From assembly GCF_003046795.1 (NCBI RefSeq), contig NZ_PZKN01000025.1, positions 1 to 64,000 on the forward strand: a stretch of 64,000 bases of DNA. Direction: 5' to 3'. The position numbers were made by a program, and so were the translations under genes. Of the stretch, positions 52,687 to 62,384 are shown piece by piece. This DNA is from Desulfonatronum sp. SC1. Its GTDB lineage: Bacteria > Desulfobacterota > Desulfovibrionia > Desulfovibrionales > Desulfonatronaceae. Within the stretch, counting starts at the first letter, position 1. The number at the start of each line of letters is the position of its first letter. The notes under the pieces were generated by a model. That model was not told the origin of the DNA. It was given only the letters and a program-made list of their open reading frames with translations, and searched no databases.

Positions 52687-54528
52687 ATGTTTTTTAAATC
52701 TATTAACATGTTAGCTGGTTCAACTGATGACAAGCTGAATACATTTGAAATATGTAAGCCAAATGATTATTATGGTCATGCAACTGTATTGAAAAAATAT
52801 TGCAATTTACCTGATGAGTATCAACTTAAGTGCGTAGTTTCACATGGTTTAACATACAATAAAGATATGTGGAGTGTCGAGCAAGATGCTGAATTACCTT
52901 CATATATATGCTTTAGCAATGAACGGCATAGAGTAATATCAAAATATTCAAATAAGCTTTTGTTTTCAATTGGTCCATATATTCATTATTCGAATCCTTT
53001 GGTTGAATGTGAAGAGATGGAAAAATATAAAAGTGAGCTAGGTAAAACTTTATTAATCATACCAGCACATTCAACGCATTGGATTGATATTGATTACGAT
53101 ATAGATGATTTTATCTCGAAAATGTCAAATAGCTTGCAAGGCTATGATACCACGATTGTTTGTCTTTATTGGAAAGATATTCTTCGTGGTATACATAAGA
53201 AATACCAGAAACATGGTTTTCTGTGTACAACTGCAGGGCATATTTACAATAATAGGTTTTTATGCAGATTGAAATCAATTTTTGAATTATCTGATGCAGT
53301 TGTGTCTAACTCTATTGGTACTCACTTGGTGTACAGTGTCTACATGAATAAGCCTTTTTTATATATACCAAGCGTTGGTACTAAAATTACATTGCATAGA
53401 AATGATATACCAGGTCCACATAATAATCCTAAGAAATCTAAATTAATTATTCATATAAAAAAAATTTTTTCAGAATTTAATGAACAGATAACTGAAGATC
53501 ATCAGAATATTGCAAATCATATTGGTGGATTTGATCAAATTAAAACTCCTCAAGAGCTAAGAACTATTTTTATGATTTCTGAAGATATGTTTCAACGCGG
53601 GAAACATTTTTTTATATCTTCTAAAGATGTTATTCAAGATCAAATAAAAAATTATATTCATAACAATGAGGATCAAAAAGCTGCTTTCTTGAATGAAATA
53701 GCTAAAAAAATAAGCATACAAAATGATTGTGCAAATAGATTCGGAAAAAACGCTATTGATTCAATTTGCCGTTACTTGAACCTTGGTTGTGGCAAGCGGT
53801 TTCATTCTGCGTGGACGAACGTGGACTTCAAATCCAGCAGTCCTGCTGTCATCGCTCATGACTTGGAGAAAGGGCTACCTTTTGAATCCTGTAATTTCGA
53901 AGCTGTATACCATTCCCATCTGCTCCAACGCTTTCCCAAAGGCTATGCGTCTTCTTTTCTAAAAGACTGTTACCGCATCCTCAAGCCCGGAGGGATCATC
54001 CGGGTGGTTGTGCCGGACCAGGAAAATATTGTCCGCCTGTATCTCATTCTGCTGGAAAAGTCCTTGAAGGGCGATGAAGAGGCCCAAAAGCGATATGAAT
54101 GGATCATGCTGGAACTCTTCGACCAGATGATCCGCAACCATTCCGGCGGGGCCATGCTGGAATATTGGCGACAGAACCCTATGCCGGCGGAAGATTTCGT
54201 CATCGAGCGTCTCGGGTCTGAAGTAAAAGACGCCATCGCAAAAATTCGCTCTAACCCTGTCTCTAAAAAGCAACCAGCCAGCCAGTCCGGCAACGTTCTT
54301 GATCCTCAAAAGATTGGCCAGCCCGGCCTTTCTGGTGAAATCCATCAATGGATGTACGACCGTTACTCCCTGGGCAAGCTGCTCCAGGAAGCGGGTTTTG
54401 TGGACATCAAAGTCTGCCGGGCCGACAAATCCAGCATACCTGACTTCGACAGCTATCTATTAGACATTGAGGCAGACGGCTCTGTGCGCAAGCCGAATTC
54501 ATTGATAATGGAAGGAAGAAAGCAATAA
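52687..54528 (+). CDS. Mosaic protein: unknown AT-rich N-terminal half joined to a SAM methyltransferase
   Basis: A 613-residue protein. Residues 1-360 are encoded by strongly AT-rich DNA and look like a polysaccharide-synthesis domain of UDP-GlcNAc-epimerase or CDP-glycerol-transferase fold (PSYICFSNERHRVISK, IVCLYWKDILRGI, SNSIGTHLVYSVYMNKPFLYIPS), a weak resemblance. From about residue 362 the DNA turns GC-rich and encodes a class I methyltransferase (YLNLGCGKRFHSAWTNVDF, CYRILKPGGIIRVVVPD) to the end. ATG 52687 was preferred to a TTG 30 bases earlier; neither has a good ribosome site. TATAAT at 52632-52637 may be part of a promoter. Confidence 0.75.
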   Translation: MFFKSINMLAGSTDDKLNTFEICKPNDYYGHATVLKKYCNLPDEYQLKCVVSHGLTYNKDMWSVEQDAELPSYICFSNERHRVISKYSNKLLFSIGPYIHYSNPLVECEEMEKYKSELGKTLLIIPAHSTHWIDIDYDIDDFISKMSNSLQGYDTTIVCLYWKDILRGIHKKYQKHGFLCTTAGHIYNNRFLCRLKSIFELSDAVVSNSIGTHLVYSVYMNKPFLYIPSVGTKITLHRNDIPGPHNNPKKSKLIIHIKKIFSEFNEQITEDHQNIANHIGGFDQIKTPQELRTIFMISEDMFQRGKHFFISSKDVIQDQIKNYIHNNEDQKAAFLNEIAKKISIQNDCANRFGKNAIDSICRYLNLGCGKRFHSAWTNVDFKSSSPAVIAHDLEKGLPFESCNFEAVYHSHLLQRFPKGYASSFLKDCYRILKPGGIIRVVVPDQENIVRLYLILLEKSLKGDEEAQKRYEWIMLELFDQMIRNHSGGAMLEYWRQNPMPAEDFVIERLGSEVKDAIAKIRSNPVSKKQPASQSGNVLDPQKIGQPGLSGEIHQWMYDRYSLGKLLQEAGFVDIKVCRADKSSIPDFDSYLLDIEADGSVRKPNSLIMEGRKQ

Positions 54529-54625
54529 TTGGACATTATTCTGTTGTAACGATTATTCAAGTTTTTGGTTATAAAGCTATATAGTTTGGTGTTCTTGTGA
54601 AACTTATAAGGCATTGGAGATATTA

Positions 54626-55453
54626 ATGTACACACTGGAAGAAATTTCTGTTAAAGTTCTCCAATATTCACCATGGTATCATAAAATTTACCTTGGCCAT
54701 GGAATAACGACACCTGGAAGAGATTATGATAAAATTTGGAATATGATTCGTGAAACACGAAATGTTTTAGATTTTAATAATAAAATTGTTCTTGACTTGG
54801 GTAGTTTTGATGGCATGTGGGCATTCGAAGCAGAACAATTAGGGGCAAACATTGTTGTGGCAACGGATTGTTATTATGAAAATTTTTATAAATTTTTATT
54901 TTGCAGAGAAATGCTCCAAAGCAATGTTGTTCCTTACTATAATGTTTCTCCATATCGCTTATTTGATAGACTCGATGTTTTTCTTCAAGAAAGTTGGAAG
55001 GGTGAGAAACCATATGATAGGCTTTTTGACATTGTTCAGCATTTAGGAATATTTTATCACCTGAGAGATCCTCTTTTATCACTATCACAGGCAAGAAGTG
55101 TTTTAAAAACTGGTGGACACCTACTCATGGAAACAGCAATTGTTCTTAACGAAGATAAGCCTATAATGCTATTTAATTGTTCGCCTCCAAAACAAAAGAT
55201 ATATAATGACATAACCACATGGTGGGCTCCATCGTTAGAGTGTCTTAAGGAAATGCTTAAGTCTACTTTGTTTGAAACAATTGATGAAAGTATCAAAATT
55301 TTAACAGTTCCATCAAAAAGTGATGGTGAATTATCAGTAACAAGAGCTAGCCTTGTTGCAAGAGCTGTGTCTGGTGATAATATTGATAAGTCATTGTATC
55401 GAGAACTTACTAGGACATATCGAAATCCTGGTTTAAACACCGACTGGATTTAG
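54626..55453 (+). CDS. Class I SAM methyltransferase (CmoB/DUF1698-like)
   Basis: A 275-residue methyltransferase encoded by AT-rich DNA. WYHKIYLGHGITTPGRDYDKIW is the N-terminal signature of the CmoB-like family and IVLDLGSFDGMWAFEAEQLGANIVVATD near residue 55 is the SAM site; QHLGIFYHLRDPLLSLSQARSVLKTGGHLLMET is motif V-VI. GGAGAT lies 6 bases before ATG 54626. In glycan clusters such proteins methylate sugar hydroxyls rather than tRNA, which fits here, but is inferred. Confidence 0.82.
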   Translation: MYTLEEISVKVLQYSPWYHKIYLGHGITTPGRDYDKIWNMIRETRNVLDFNNKIVLDLGSFDGMWAFEAEQLGANIVVATDCYYENFYKFLFCREMLQSNVVPYYNVSPYRLFDRLDVFLQESWKGEKPYDRLFDIVQHLGIFYHLRDPLLSLSQARSVLKTGGHLLMETAIVLNEDKPIMLFNCSPPKQKIYNDITTWWAPSLECLKEMLKSTLFETIDESIKILTVPSKSDGELSVTRASLVARAVSGDNIDKSLYRELTRTYRNPGLNTDWI

Positions 55454-55594
55454 GAATTTGTTTGATTTAACTATAATCATTCAATATTTGTTTATAATTA
55501 TGCATTTTTTTGGAAGTAGAGTTGTAAATTCAAATTTCTCTAGTTTAAAATAATTATACATATATTATTTCTTTTTTATTACAAGAAATACACT

Positions 55595-58500
55595 ATGAAA
55601 CATGTTTTTTGTGGGAATCTTTTTGATTCTCTAGCATACCTTAGAAATTTGGTCTCGAAATATGAACGCTGCAAGGTTGGCAGTATAGTTATTGATAATG
55701 TTGTGCTATATTTTGCTGACTTACACAGTTTTTATTTTGAACTTGATCAAATTTTTATAAAGAATTTGTATGGGTTTAGAACTGAGGAGCAAAGCCCTGT
55801 AATTGTTGATTGTGGAGCCCATGTCGGTCTTGCCTCACTTTATTTTGCTCGCCGCTATCCCAGGTCAGAAATCCACGCCTTTGAAGCCGACCCAGATATT
55901 CACCGTCTTTTCCAATCCAATATTCAAAGTGCCAAACTGAATAATGTAACCTCACATGCCAAGGCGGTCTGGGCAGATAACAACGGTGTATGCTTTCGAC
56001 TTTCCGGGGACGATTCCGGCCATATCAGCAACACGGATGGCACGATTATCCCCTCAATCCGGCTGAGAGACTATCTTGAACAGTTTGAGCGGATCGATAT
56101 GCTCAAGCTTGATGTGGAAGGAGCGGAATTCGAAATCATTGAGGACTGCCTGCCTGTTCTGAGCCGGGTTCAAAGAATGATAATCGAGGTTCACAGACTT
56201 TCCGACGACAATAAAAGCTTGGCAAATTTTTTGAGGTGTCTGGAAAAATCCGGTTTTCAATTTGTTCTATCGGATATCCATTCCGCTTCATGGGCACAAG
56301 TCGATCACATTCCGCCATTCGATTTTGTTGCGCACGACAAGTATATAGTGTCCGTGTTTGCATGGCGGCCAATTTATGATCAGACCAAATCCAACAGTAA
56401 AACAATAAGACCTTCAGGAAAGCCGAACATTGTCCAGTTCTGCATGCAGGACTACGGAGGTGCCGGAACAGCGGCTTTGCGTCTGCATGACGGGCTGCTT
56501 TCATCCGGAGTGAACAGTCTGTTCTTCGTTCACAATATCCAGCGCTGGAAGCCAGGTACAATACCTCTTTTTGCCAAAAGCTGTTCTGCGCCTATTCCCC
56601 ACAAAAAGATTGTTTCCTCCGACTGGAAAGCATTTCAAGCCCACAGCCAAAGACTTATTTCCAAATACCCTCAACGCCCCCAAGGCCTTGAAATCTTCAC
56701 GGACACATGGGCAGCCACGAAGTTGTCCAACGTGCCTGAAATTGCGGAAGCCGATATCATCCACTTGCACTGGATCGCCGGGACCGTGGATATTCCCAGG
56801 GAAGTCGAGTTTTTGAAAACCAAGAAAATCGTCTGGACCCTGCACGACATGAACGCTTTTACCGGTGGGTGTCACTATGCCGCAGGTTGTCAAAAATATG
56901 AACAGCAGTGCGGGGGGTGTCCGCAGCTTGGGTCAAGCCGGGACAACGATCTTTCCCGGCAGATCTGGACGCGGAAAATGGCGGCCTACAAACAATTAGA
57001 CATCACCATCGTCGCTCTCTGCCAGTGGATGGCTGATTGCGTCAAAATAAGCTCACTGCTTTCATCCTTTCCAGTTCATGTCATTCCCAATGGCCTGCCC
57101 ACGAATATTTTCAAGCCCTATCCCCAGGCCCAAATCAGGAAATCCTTGCAGGTGCCTAAAGACGCTTTCGTGATCCTTTTTGGCGCGGACTCCGTGACCA
57201 ATGCCCGCAAAGGCTTCGTGTATCTGTTGCGGGCTTTGGAGCACGTGAAAACGCAGTTTCCCAGCGAACATATAGCCCTGGCCACCTTTGGCAATCACGC
57301 TCAGGCTGCGGTCCAGCACTTAGGCTTTCCCACTTTTGCCTTTGACTATGTGGACAAAGAATCTGAACTGGCCCTGGTCTACAGCATGGCCGATGTCACG
57401 GTCATCCCCTCCCTGGAAGACAACCTGCCCAACGTGGTCCTTGAGTCCCTGGCCTGCGGAACGCCGGTGGTTGGCTTTGACGTGGGCGGCATTCCGGACA
57501 TGGTGGAGCATCTGGTTAACGGCTACCTATCCCCGGTTGGTGATGAAAATGGTTTGGCCGGTGGGATGCGCTGGATTATGGAGCAGAAAAAGGCAGGAAG
57601 CAAGATTCGGACAAAATGCCGGGAGACGGCCTTGAGCCGATATAATTTCCCTTTGCAGGCTGGGCGGTATCGGGAGTTATATGAGGAAAATCTGAAAAAT
57701 ACTCGCGTTAAATATTTTCAAGTAAACAAAAAGAAGGACTTTGTGCATTCAACATGCCAGTCAAATACTCATGTAAGTCAGTTACAACTTGATGAATTTT
57801 TAAGTTTACGTTTCTTGCATGAACACCACGATTATCATGCGCAAGGTTCAAAATGTATATATCAGGATTTAATAAAAAATAGTTTTACTGTAAGAGAAAT
57901 AATACATAAAATTCAAAATGACCGTAAATATCTTGATAGAAACCAATATGATCATGATGTTCGTCTCAAGAATGATCATATGAATCATTATATCAATTGT
58001 ATTAAATACGGATTTCGAAAAGAAGTTAAAGGGTGGAGGGAGACTAATTCTGTTGATCTTGTGAATCCTGATTATTATATCCAAAAAGAAGAAATTACAG
58101 ATAAAGAAATTGGTGAATATCTGCAGCAAAATCCATTAGAAATCAAGAATCAGATAATAGTAGACGGCATTCATCGTTCCATGTGTATGATTGGAAGGAT
58201 ATTGAATGGAAAATCGTATATACCATTTTTTTACATAGGTGATAAAAATATATCCCCACAAAAACAAATAATTCCCAACGTTGGTTACAGAAAAGAACAC
58301 AACAAATACCGTTGGGATGCGATTGTTCCACATATAGATAAGGATTGCTTTAAAGTCTTGGATATTGGAAGCAATTATGGATATTTCAGCTTAAGCTTGG
58401 CCAGTCATTATCCAAATGCTCAAATTTTTTCTATTGAAGGCGAGTTCGGAACAGGAAACCAGGAAAGCAAGGGGCTAAAAATCCATCATTCAATAAAGAA

Positions 58501-58942
58501 TGATCATTTCATATATAATAATTTTATATACAATACGCTCTTGACTGACGATTTGGTTAAATTGTTCAATGAAAAATCAATTGTATTTGATTACCAAATA
58601 AGTTTTTCTGTTTTTCATTGGATAGTATATTTGAAGTACGCAAATAATGGTTCTTCTCAAAATATAAAAAAAATGTTTGTCGATCAACTTAAAATGGCAA
58701 AGACTACTTTTTTAGAACTTCCATCATTTGGCCAACAAACATCGATGTCACCGTACTATGCTGATCATGATTCCTTTGATCATCTATTTTCGGAATTGAA
58801 TAGAGAGCTTCCGTTAGAATTTGAAAAAATTGGTGAATGCAATTGGTATGGTAAAAGAGACTTGTTCCACATTAAACTCCTTGACTGTAAGCCTTCCAAT
58901 TTTACAGTGAATGATGTGAATAGAATACTAGCAAATAAGTAA
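55595..58942 (+). CDS. Trifunctional mosaic: FkbM methyltransferase, GT4 glycosyltransferase, C-terminal methyltransferase
   Basis: An 1115-residue protein. Residues about 1-68 come from AT-rich DNA. FkbM methyltransferase spans about 65-265 (VIVDCGAHVGLASLYFARRYP, IDMLKLDVEGAEFEIIEDC). GT4 covers about 275-690 (VQFCMQDYGGAGTAALRLHDGL, IHLHWIAG, VIPSLEDNLPNVVLESLACGTPVVGFDVGGIPDMV, with the donor-binding Glu). From about 702 the DNA is AT-rich again and holds a ParB/Srx-like piece (IIVDGIHRSMCMIGRIL near 850) and a Rossmann methyltransferase (VLDIGSNYGYFSLSLASHYP near 920). It likely adds and methylates a sugar in the same glycan. Confidence 0.82.
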   Translation: MKHVFCGNLFDSLAYLRNLVSKYERCKVGSIVIDNVVLYFADLHSFYFELDQIFIKNLYGFRTEEQSPVIVDCGAHVGLASLYFARRYPRSEIHAFEADPDIHRLFQSNIQSAKLNNVTSHAKAVWADNNGVCFRLSGDDSGHISNTDGTIIPSIRLRDYLEQFERIDMLKLDVEGAEFEIIEDCLPVLSRVQRMIIEVHRLSDDNKSLANFLRCLEKSGFQFVLSDIHSASWAQVDHIPPFDFVAHDKYIVSVFAWRPIYDQTKSNSKTIRPSGKPNIVQFCMQDYGGAGTAALRLHDGLLSSGVNSLFFVHNIQRWKPGTIPLFAKSCSAPIPHKKIVSSDWKAFQAHSQRLISKYPQRPQGLEIFTDTWAATKLSNVPEIAEADIIHLHWIAGTVDIPREVEFLKTKKIVWTLHDMNAFTGGCHYAAGCQKYEQQCGGCPQLGSSRDNDLSRQIWTRKMAAYKQLDITIVALCQWMADCVKISSLLSSFPVHVIPNGLPTNIFKPYPQAQIRKSLQVPKDAFVILFGADSVTNARKGFVYLLRALEHVKTQFPSEHIALATFGNHAQAAVQHLGFPTFAFDYVDKESELALVYSMADVTVIPSLEDNLPNVVLESLACGTPVVGFDVGGIPDMVEHLVNGYLSPVGDENGLAGGMRWIMEQKKAGSKIRTKCRETALSRYNFPLQAGRYRELYEENLKNTRVKYFQVNKKKDFVHSTCQSNTHVSQLQLDEFLSLRFLHEHHDYHAQGSKCIYQDLIKNSFTVREIIHKIQNDRKYLDRNQYDHDVRLKNDHMNHYINCIKYGFRKEVKGWRETNSVDLVNPDYYIQKEEITDKEIGEYLQQNPLEIKNQIIVDGIHRSMCMIGRILNGKSYIPFFYIGDKNISPQKQIIPNVGYRKEHNKYRWDAIVPHIDKDCFKVLDIGSNYGYFSLSLASHYPNAQIFSIEGEFGTGNQESKGLKIHHSIKNDHFIYNNFIYNTLLTDDLVKLFNEKSIVFDYQISFSVFHWIVYLKYANNGSSQNIKKMFVDQLKMAKTTFLELPSFGQQTSMSPYYADHDSFDHLFSELNRELPLEFEKIGECNWYGKRDLFHIKLLDCKPSNFTVNDVNRILANK

Positions 58943-59083
58943 AGCAGAACATTGTTTCTCATTAAAATAAGCTATTTTTAGGGCTAAATTGTTCAATCAA
59001 CGTAAGATAATAATGATATTCTAATTTTTTGGATGGCAGCGTATAGATTCTAAAGAAAAAATTATTATATATATCGATTTTGA

Positions 59084-59102
59084 ATAGTAATGCTATTACT
59101 AT
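59084..59102. repeat. AT-rich hairpin between convergent genes
   Basis: ATAGTAAT and ATTACTAT pair around GCT, just past the stop of the minus-strand GT2 gene. It could help end transcription, but it lacks a clear T-run. The rest of 58943-59106 is AT-rich and empty. Confidence 0.35.
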
Positions 59103-59106
59103 GATT

Positions 59107-61902
59107 TCACTTCCGAGCATCAATGAATTTTTCAATCCAAGGACTCGCACATATCCCCCGCGTATCAAAGTGCCATCGCATGAAGTGCATCGATTCGTAC
59201 AGCAGATCTAGATTGCCCTCTATTAGTCTGTTGTCTTCGTTGCTGCATTTTATCAATAACTCCTGAAGATTTATAATAAAGCGTTTTAAGCACATTTGCA
59301 GCTCTTTATCTTGCATTCGCCACTGGTTCATTGCATAGTTAAGATCAATGCGGGATCGGACTTCATGATGCGTCCAATTCTTACTTTCCGACGCTATTCG
59401 CGAGACAGAACATATGGCATCAACAAGTCTTGCGACCTTTTCCGCGGCGGGCTTGACCTGTGACAACATTTTCCGCACACGCTGTAAATCACTTCCGCTC
59501 ATTTCCGCATAATGACATGTTAGCTCAGGATTTTTCGCGAACATGGCCACTGCTCCGCCTGATCGAATCAAAAAACTTCCCTCAAATGATTTCGCGTCGA
59601 GATCATGGCAATGCCAAGCCACAAGCCTACAATCGTACAGGACTCCATACCCGTGCATGGACAACCTGAAACCCAAATCAATATCTTCGGCACCCCATGC
59701 CGGAGGACGTATCTCATCATCAAACATGCCAACTTCCCTGACAGCACGTGCGGGTACGCTGATGTTGCAAGCATAGAAATGGTTGTGGCTGTATAGGCCC
59801 GGCCCCTTCATGTTTGCGTATTCGAAGAGCAGGTCCGAGCGTTCCAGCAGAAAACCGAAAGGAGTAGATACGTAGGGTTCAGCGAAGGAAAAACGCCCAA
59901 GGACGGCAATGCGCTTGCCAGGTTGGGTGTAATGCATGTTGAGATGCCTAGTGAGTCCGTCCGGATCCAGCAGGGCATCGTCATTCAGAAAAACCAAGAT
60001 AGGTGCGCGTGCGATTGAAATACCGCGATTTCGAGCTGGGCCAGGCCCAACATTCTTCTCATGGCGTTGATGCACATAGTAGAATGGGGCGTTATTCTCG
60101 AATTCTTGGAGGATTTTAGGCGTATCGTCGCTGGAACCATCATCGACGATTATCAATTCAAAACGTTGCGGGTCAAGAGTTTGTTCAACGAGCGATTGCA
60201 AAAATCTCTTCAATACGTCAGCCCGTTTGCGCGTGGCCACGACAACGCTTAATTCCGGCAACGCGCTTGGCCGCTTAAATGTCCACTTGCCAGCGGATTC
60301 CTGGAGTGATCCAGTTCGATAGAGAGTGGTGGAGTTCAACAGGATATTGTTCGGCAGCAAGGCCTGCGAAGATTCGACCTTTCGGTCCTGCACATGCGTC
60401 AGGTTGGGATAATCGATGAGATGATTCAACAACGGCGTGTACCATCGCAAGGGCAGGAGTCTATCCAACGGAGGGAAGTGCAGGGCATAACCGCGGGCAT
60501 GTTTGAGAACAGTGTGGATAAAACCGTCACCGTGTGTTCCCCCTTGGACGAACCGACACGAGACAGGACATCCTTCAAGAATACCTCGTTGCATCGTTTC
60601 TACGGGATCACCGTCGGTGACGATCAAGATCTCCATGTCCCGCATGATATCAGTGCTGATATGCTTAGCAATGCGGTTCAGGTTATCAAGATACTGCCTT
60701 TTTCCCATCATGGGCTTAGGCAAAGGAAGCGCAACCGTCAGCAGGGGCTGTTGTGGAAGATACTTCGAATGCTTTTTGTATCGGGCATAAACGCGTTGCT
60801 GGTCTGGGTAAAAATCCGACCAATCTTCGCCTGATCCGCCTTTGGCTTGTCCATGGAAGCGGTAGGCTGAGAAAAGTTCCGGAATGTAACGGATTGGCTG
60901 GACACGGGTCATGCGTAAAAACAGGTCCCAGTCCATGGTGTAATGCAGAGTTTCGTCAAGAAGTCCCACTTCCTCAAGTAGGCTGCGTTTGAAGAAAAGC
61001 GATTGCTGGGACGGATGGAAGAAGTCGTCCCAATTGCGGATGATGTCTTCAAATCCCTTCTCCCTGTTTTTGAGCAGGAACTGCCGCCCTGTCTGCTCAA
61101 AAATCCACATGCTGTCGCCCATGATAATACGTTCATTTGGGTGTTGTCTGAACCATTGGGCAACCTTTTTGAAGGTTTCGGGAGTGTAGAAATCGTCCGA
61201 GTTGATCCAGGCGATGATTTCCCCCCTCGCCATGGAAAACCCTTTGTTCAACGCATGGGATTGGCCTCGATCCGGTTCCGATGTCCATTTCAGATGCGGA
61301 TACTTGCGCAAGATGTCTAAAGTAACGTCGCTTGATCCACCATCGATGACAAGATGTTCATAGCTGGGAAAGTCCTGCCACATCACCGCGCGGATGGTGT
61401 CCTCGATGAACTGGGCCTGATTTAAGGATACGGTAATGACGCTGAATAATGGATGGTGGCCAGTGGGGATGCGAGGAGTATGGTCATGGATATTGCGGCC
61501 ACTGTTTTCTTGGATATGATAAAAATCAAAATAGTGGTTGCAATCGGATTTCAGAACCTTGACTGCTTCCTCATGCCTTGGCTGGGTCTCGACGAAACGC
61601 GAGAGCAGATGTCTGGCGGTTAAGCGATCCCCGGTCATTCGTAGTGTATGTGCCAAGGCATGAATGATTTCCCAGTCATTGCTACCTGACTGGAAAACTA
61701 CTGACAGAAAGGTTTGTGCTTCCCTGGCTTTGCTCAAGCCCAAAAGTGCTAGTCCCGCGACCCGCATGGCAGGAATCGAATCAGGTGCATGCTGAAGGAG
61801 CTTGATTGAGATCCTCAGTGCGACGTCATATTGACGTTTTTTCAGCAACTGTTCGGCTTCTGTTATAAGCTGAGCTGTTTGGGCAGGGGGGGGGGTCGAC
61901 AT
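59107..61902 (-). CDS. Large double glycosyltransferase (TPR + two GT2 domains) with C10 tract
   Basis: A 931-residue protein. Residues 1-115 are TPR-like helices. The first GT2 domain starts near 152 (FSVITVSLNQAQFIEDTIRAV, HLVIDGGSSDVTLDIL, AWINSDDFYT with the metal motif, MDWDLFLRM). The second starts near 550 (LSVVVATRKRADVLKRFLQSLV, LIIVDDGSSDDTP, VFLNDDALLDPDGL, WGAEDIDLGFRL). The middle (400-545) looks like a decayed third domain. Codons 3-6 are a run of ten C. No good ribosome site is seen. It should build two linkages of a surface or flagellar glycan, as in maf-type islands. Confidence 0.87.
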   Translation of the reverse strand: MSTPPPAQTAQLITEAEQLLKKRQYDVALRISIKLLQHAPDSIPAMRVAGLALLGLSKAREAQTFLSVVFQSGSNDWEIIHALAHTLRMTGDRLTARHLLSRFVETQPRHEEAVKVLKSDCNHYFDFYHIQENSGRNIHDHTPRIPTGHHPLFSVITVSLNQAQFIEDTIRAVMWQDFPSYEHLVIDGGSSDVTLDILRKYPHLKWTSEPDRGQSHALNKGFSMARGEIIAWINSDDFYTPETFKKVAQWFRQHPNERIIMGDSMWIFEQTGRQFLLKNREKGFEDIIRNWDDFFHPSQQSLFFKRSLLEEVGLLDETLHYTMDWDLFLRMTRVQPIRYIPELFSAYRFHGQAKGGSGEDWSDFYPDQQRVYARYKKHSKYLPQQPLLTVALPLPKPMMGKRQYLDNLNRIAKHISTDIMRDMEILIVTDGDPVETMQRGILEGCPVSCRFVQGGTHGDGFIHTVLKHARGYALHFPPLDRLLPLRWYTPLLNHLIDYPNLTHVQDRKVESSQALLPNNILLNSTTLYRTGSLQESAGKWTFKRPSALPELSVVVATRKRADVLKRFLQSLVEQTLDPQRFELIIVDDGSSDDTPKILQEFENNAPFYYVHQRHEKNVGPGPARNRGISIARAPILVFLNDDALLDPDGLTRHLNMHYTQPGKRIAVLGRFSFAEPYVSTPFGFLLERSDLLFEYANMKGPGLYSHNHFYACNISVPARAVREVGMFDDEIRPPAWGAEDIDLGFRLSMHGYGVLYDCRLVAWHCHDLDAKSFEGSFLIRSGGAVAMFAKNPELTCHYAEMSGSDLQRVRKMLSQVKPAAEKVARLVDAICSVSRIASESKNWTHHEVRSRIDLNYAMNQWRMQDKELQMCLKRFIINLQELLIKCSNEDNRLIEGNLDLLYESMHFMRWHFDTRGICASPWIEKFIDARK
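61886..61895 (-). repeat. Homopolymer C10 tract at the start of the GT2 gene
   Basis: Ten consecutive G on the + strand (C on the coding strand) over codons 3-6. Change by one base would frame-shift the gene right after the start codon, as in phase-variable surface genes. Confidence 0.85.
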
Positions 61903-62384
61903 TGTTTTTTTGATAAAAATTTATATAGTTGTTTTAAATCATTGTGTTGCGGATACTTGGCTCTTGCATGACGATCTCAGGTTCTTTGGGGGCACCTAGC
62001 AATTATTGAACCATTGGACTATGCATATAATGCTCCGTGGATACCCATGCCCAAAGATGGTAACCGAAAGAAGTGATACGTTCCGGCCAAAACTAGCATT
62101 GGAAATCGTCACCGAGGTTGAGATTGTTTGGCATGAATTTGGAATAAACTGCTAATCACTAGCGGGTTGATGCTTTTTCACGATGCTCTGCTTCCAGGAA
62201 AGGCTTCAATACGGCCTTGAAAGAGCTCGCAGAGGGTTAAAATACCCGGGCGTGTGCGGAGTCGACTGCTCGGATGTGTTTACCCATCCAGTCCTAGCGC
62301 ATGAACCAACAAGGGGCGCTGAAGTGTTTAGGTTGCTCTGGATCCGTGTATAGTGTTGTTTCTGTTTCCAACTATCTGTAATTT
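61903..62384. other. Intergenic region between divergent glycosyltransferase genes
   Basis: No open frame with family sequence and no strong promoter pair was found, although both flanking genes need promoters here. TATAGT at 62349-62354 could be a -10 for the + strand gene, but TTGCTC before it is only 10 bases away. Confidence 0.5.
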
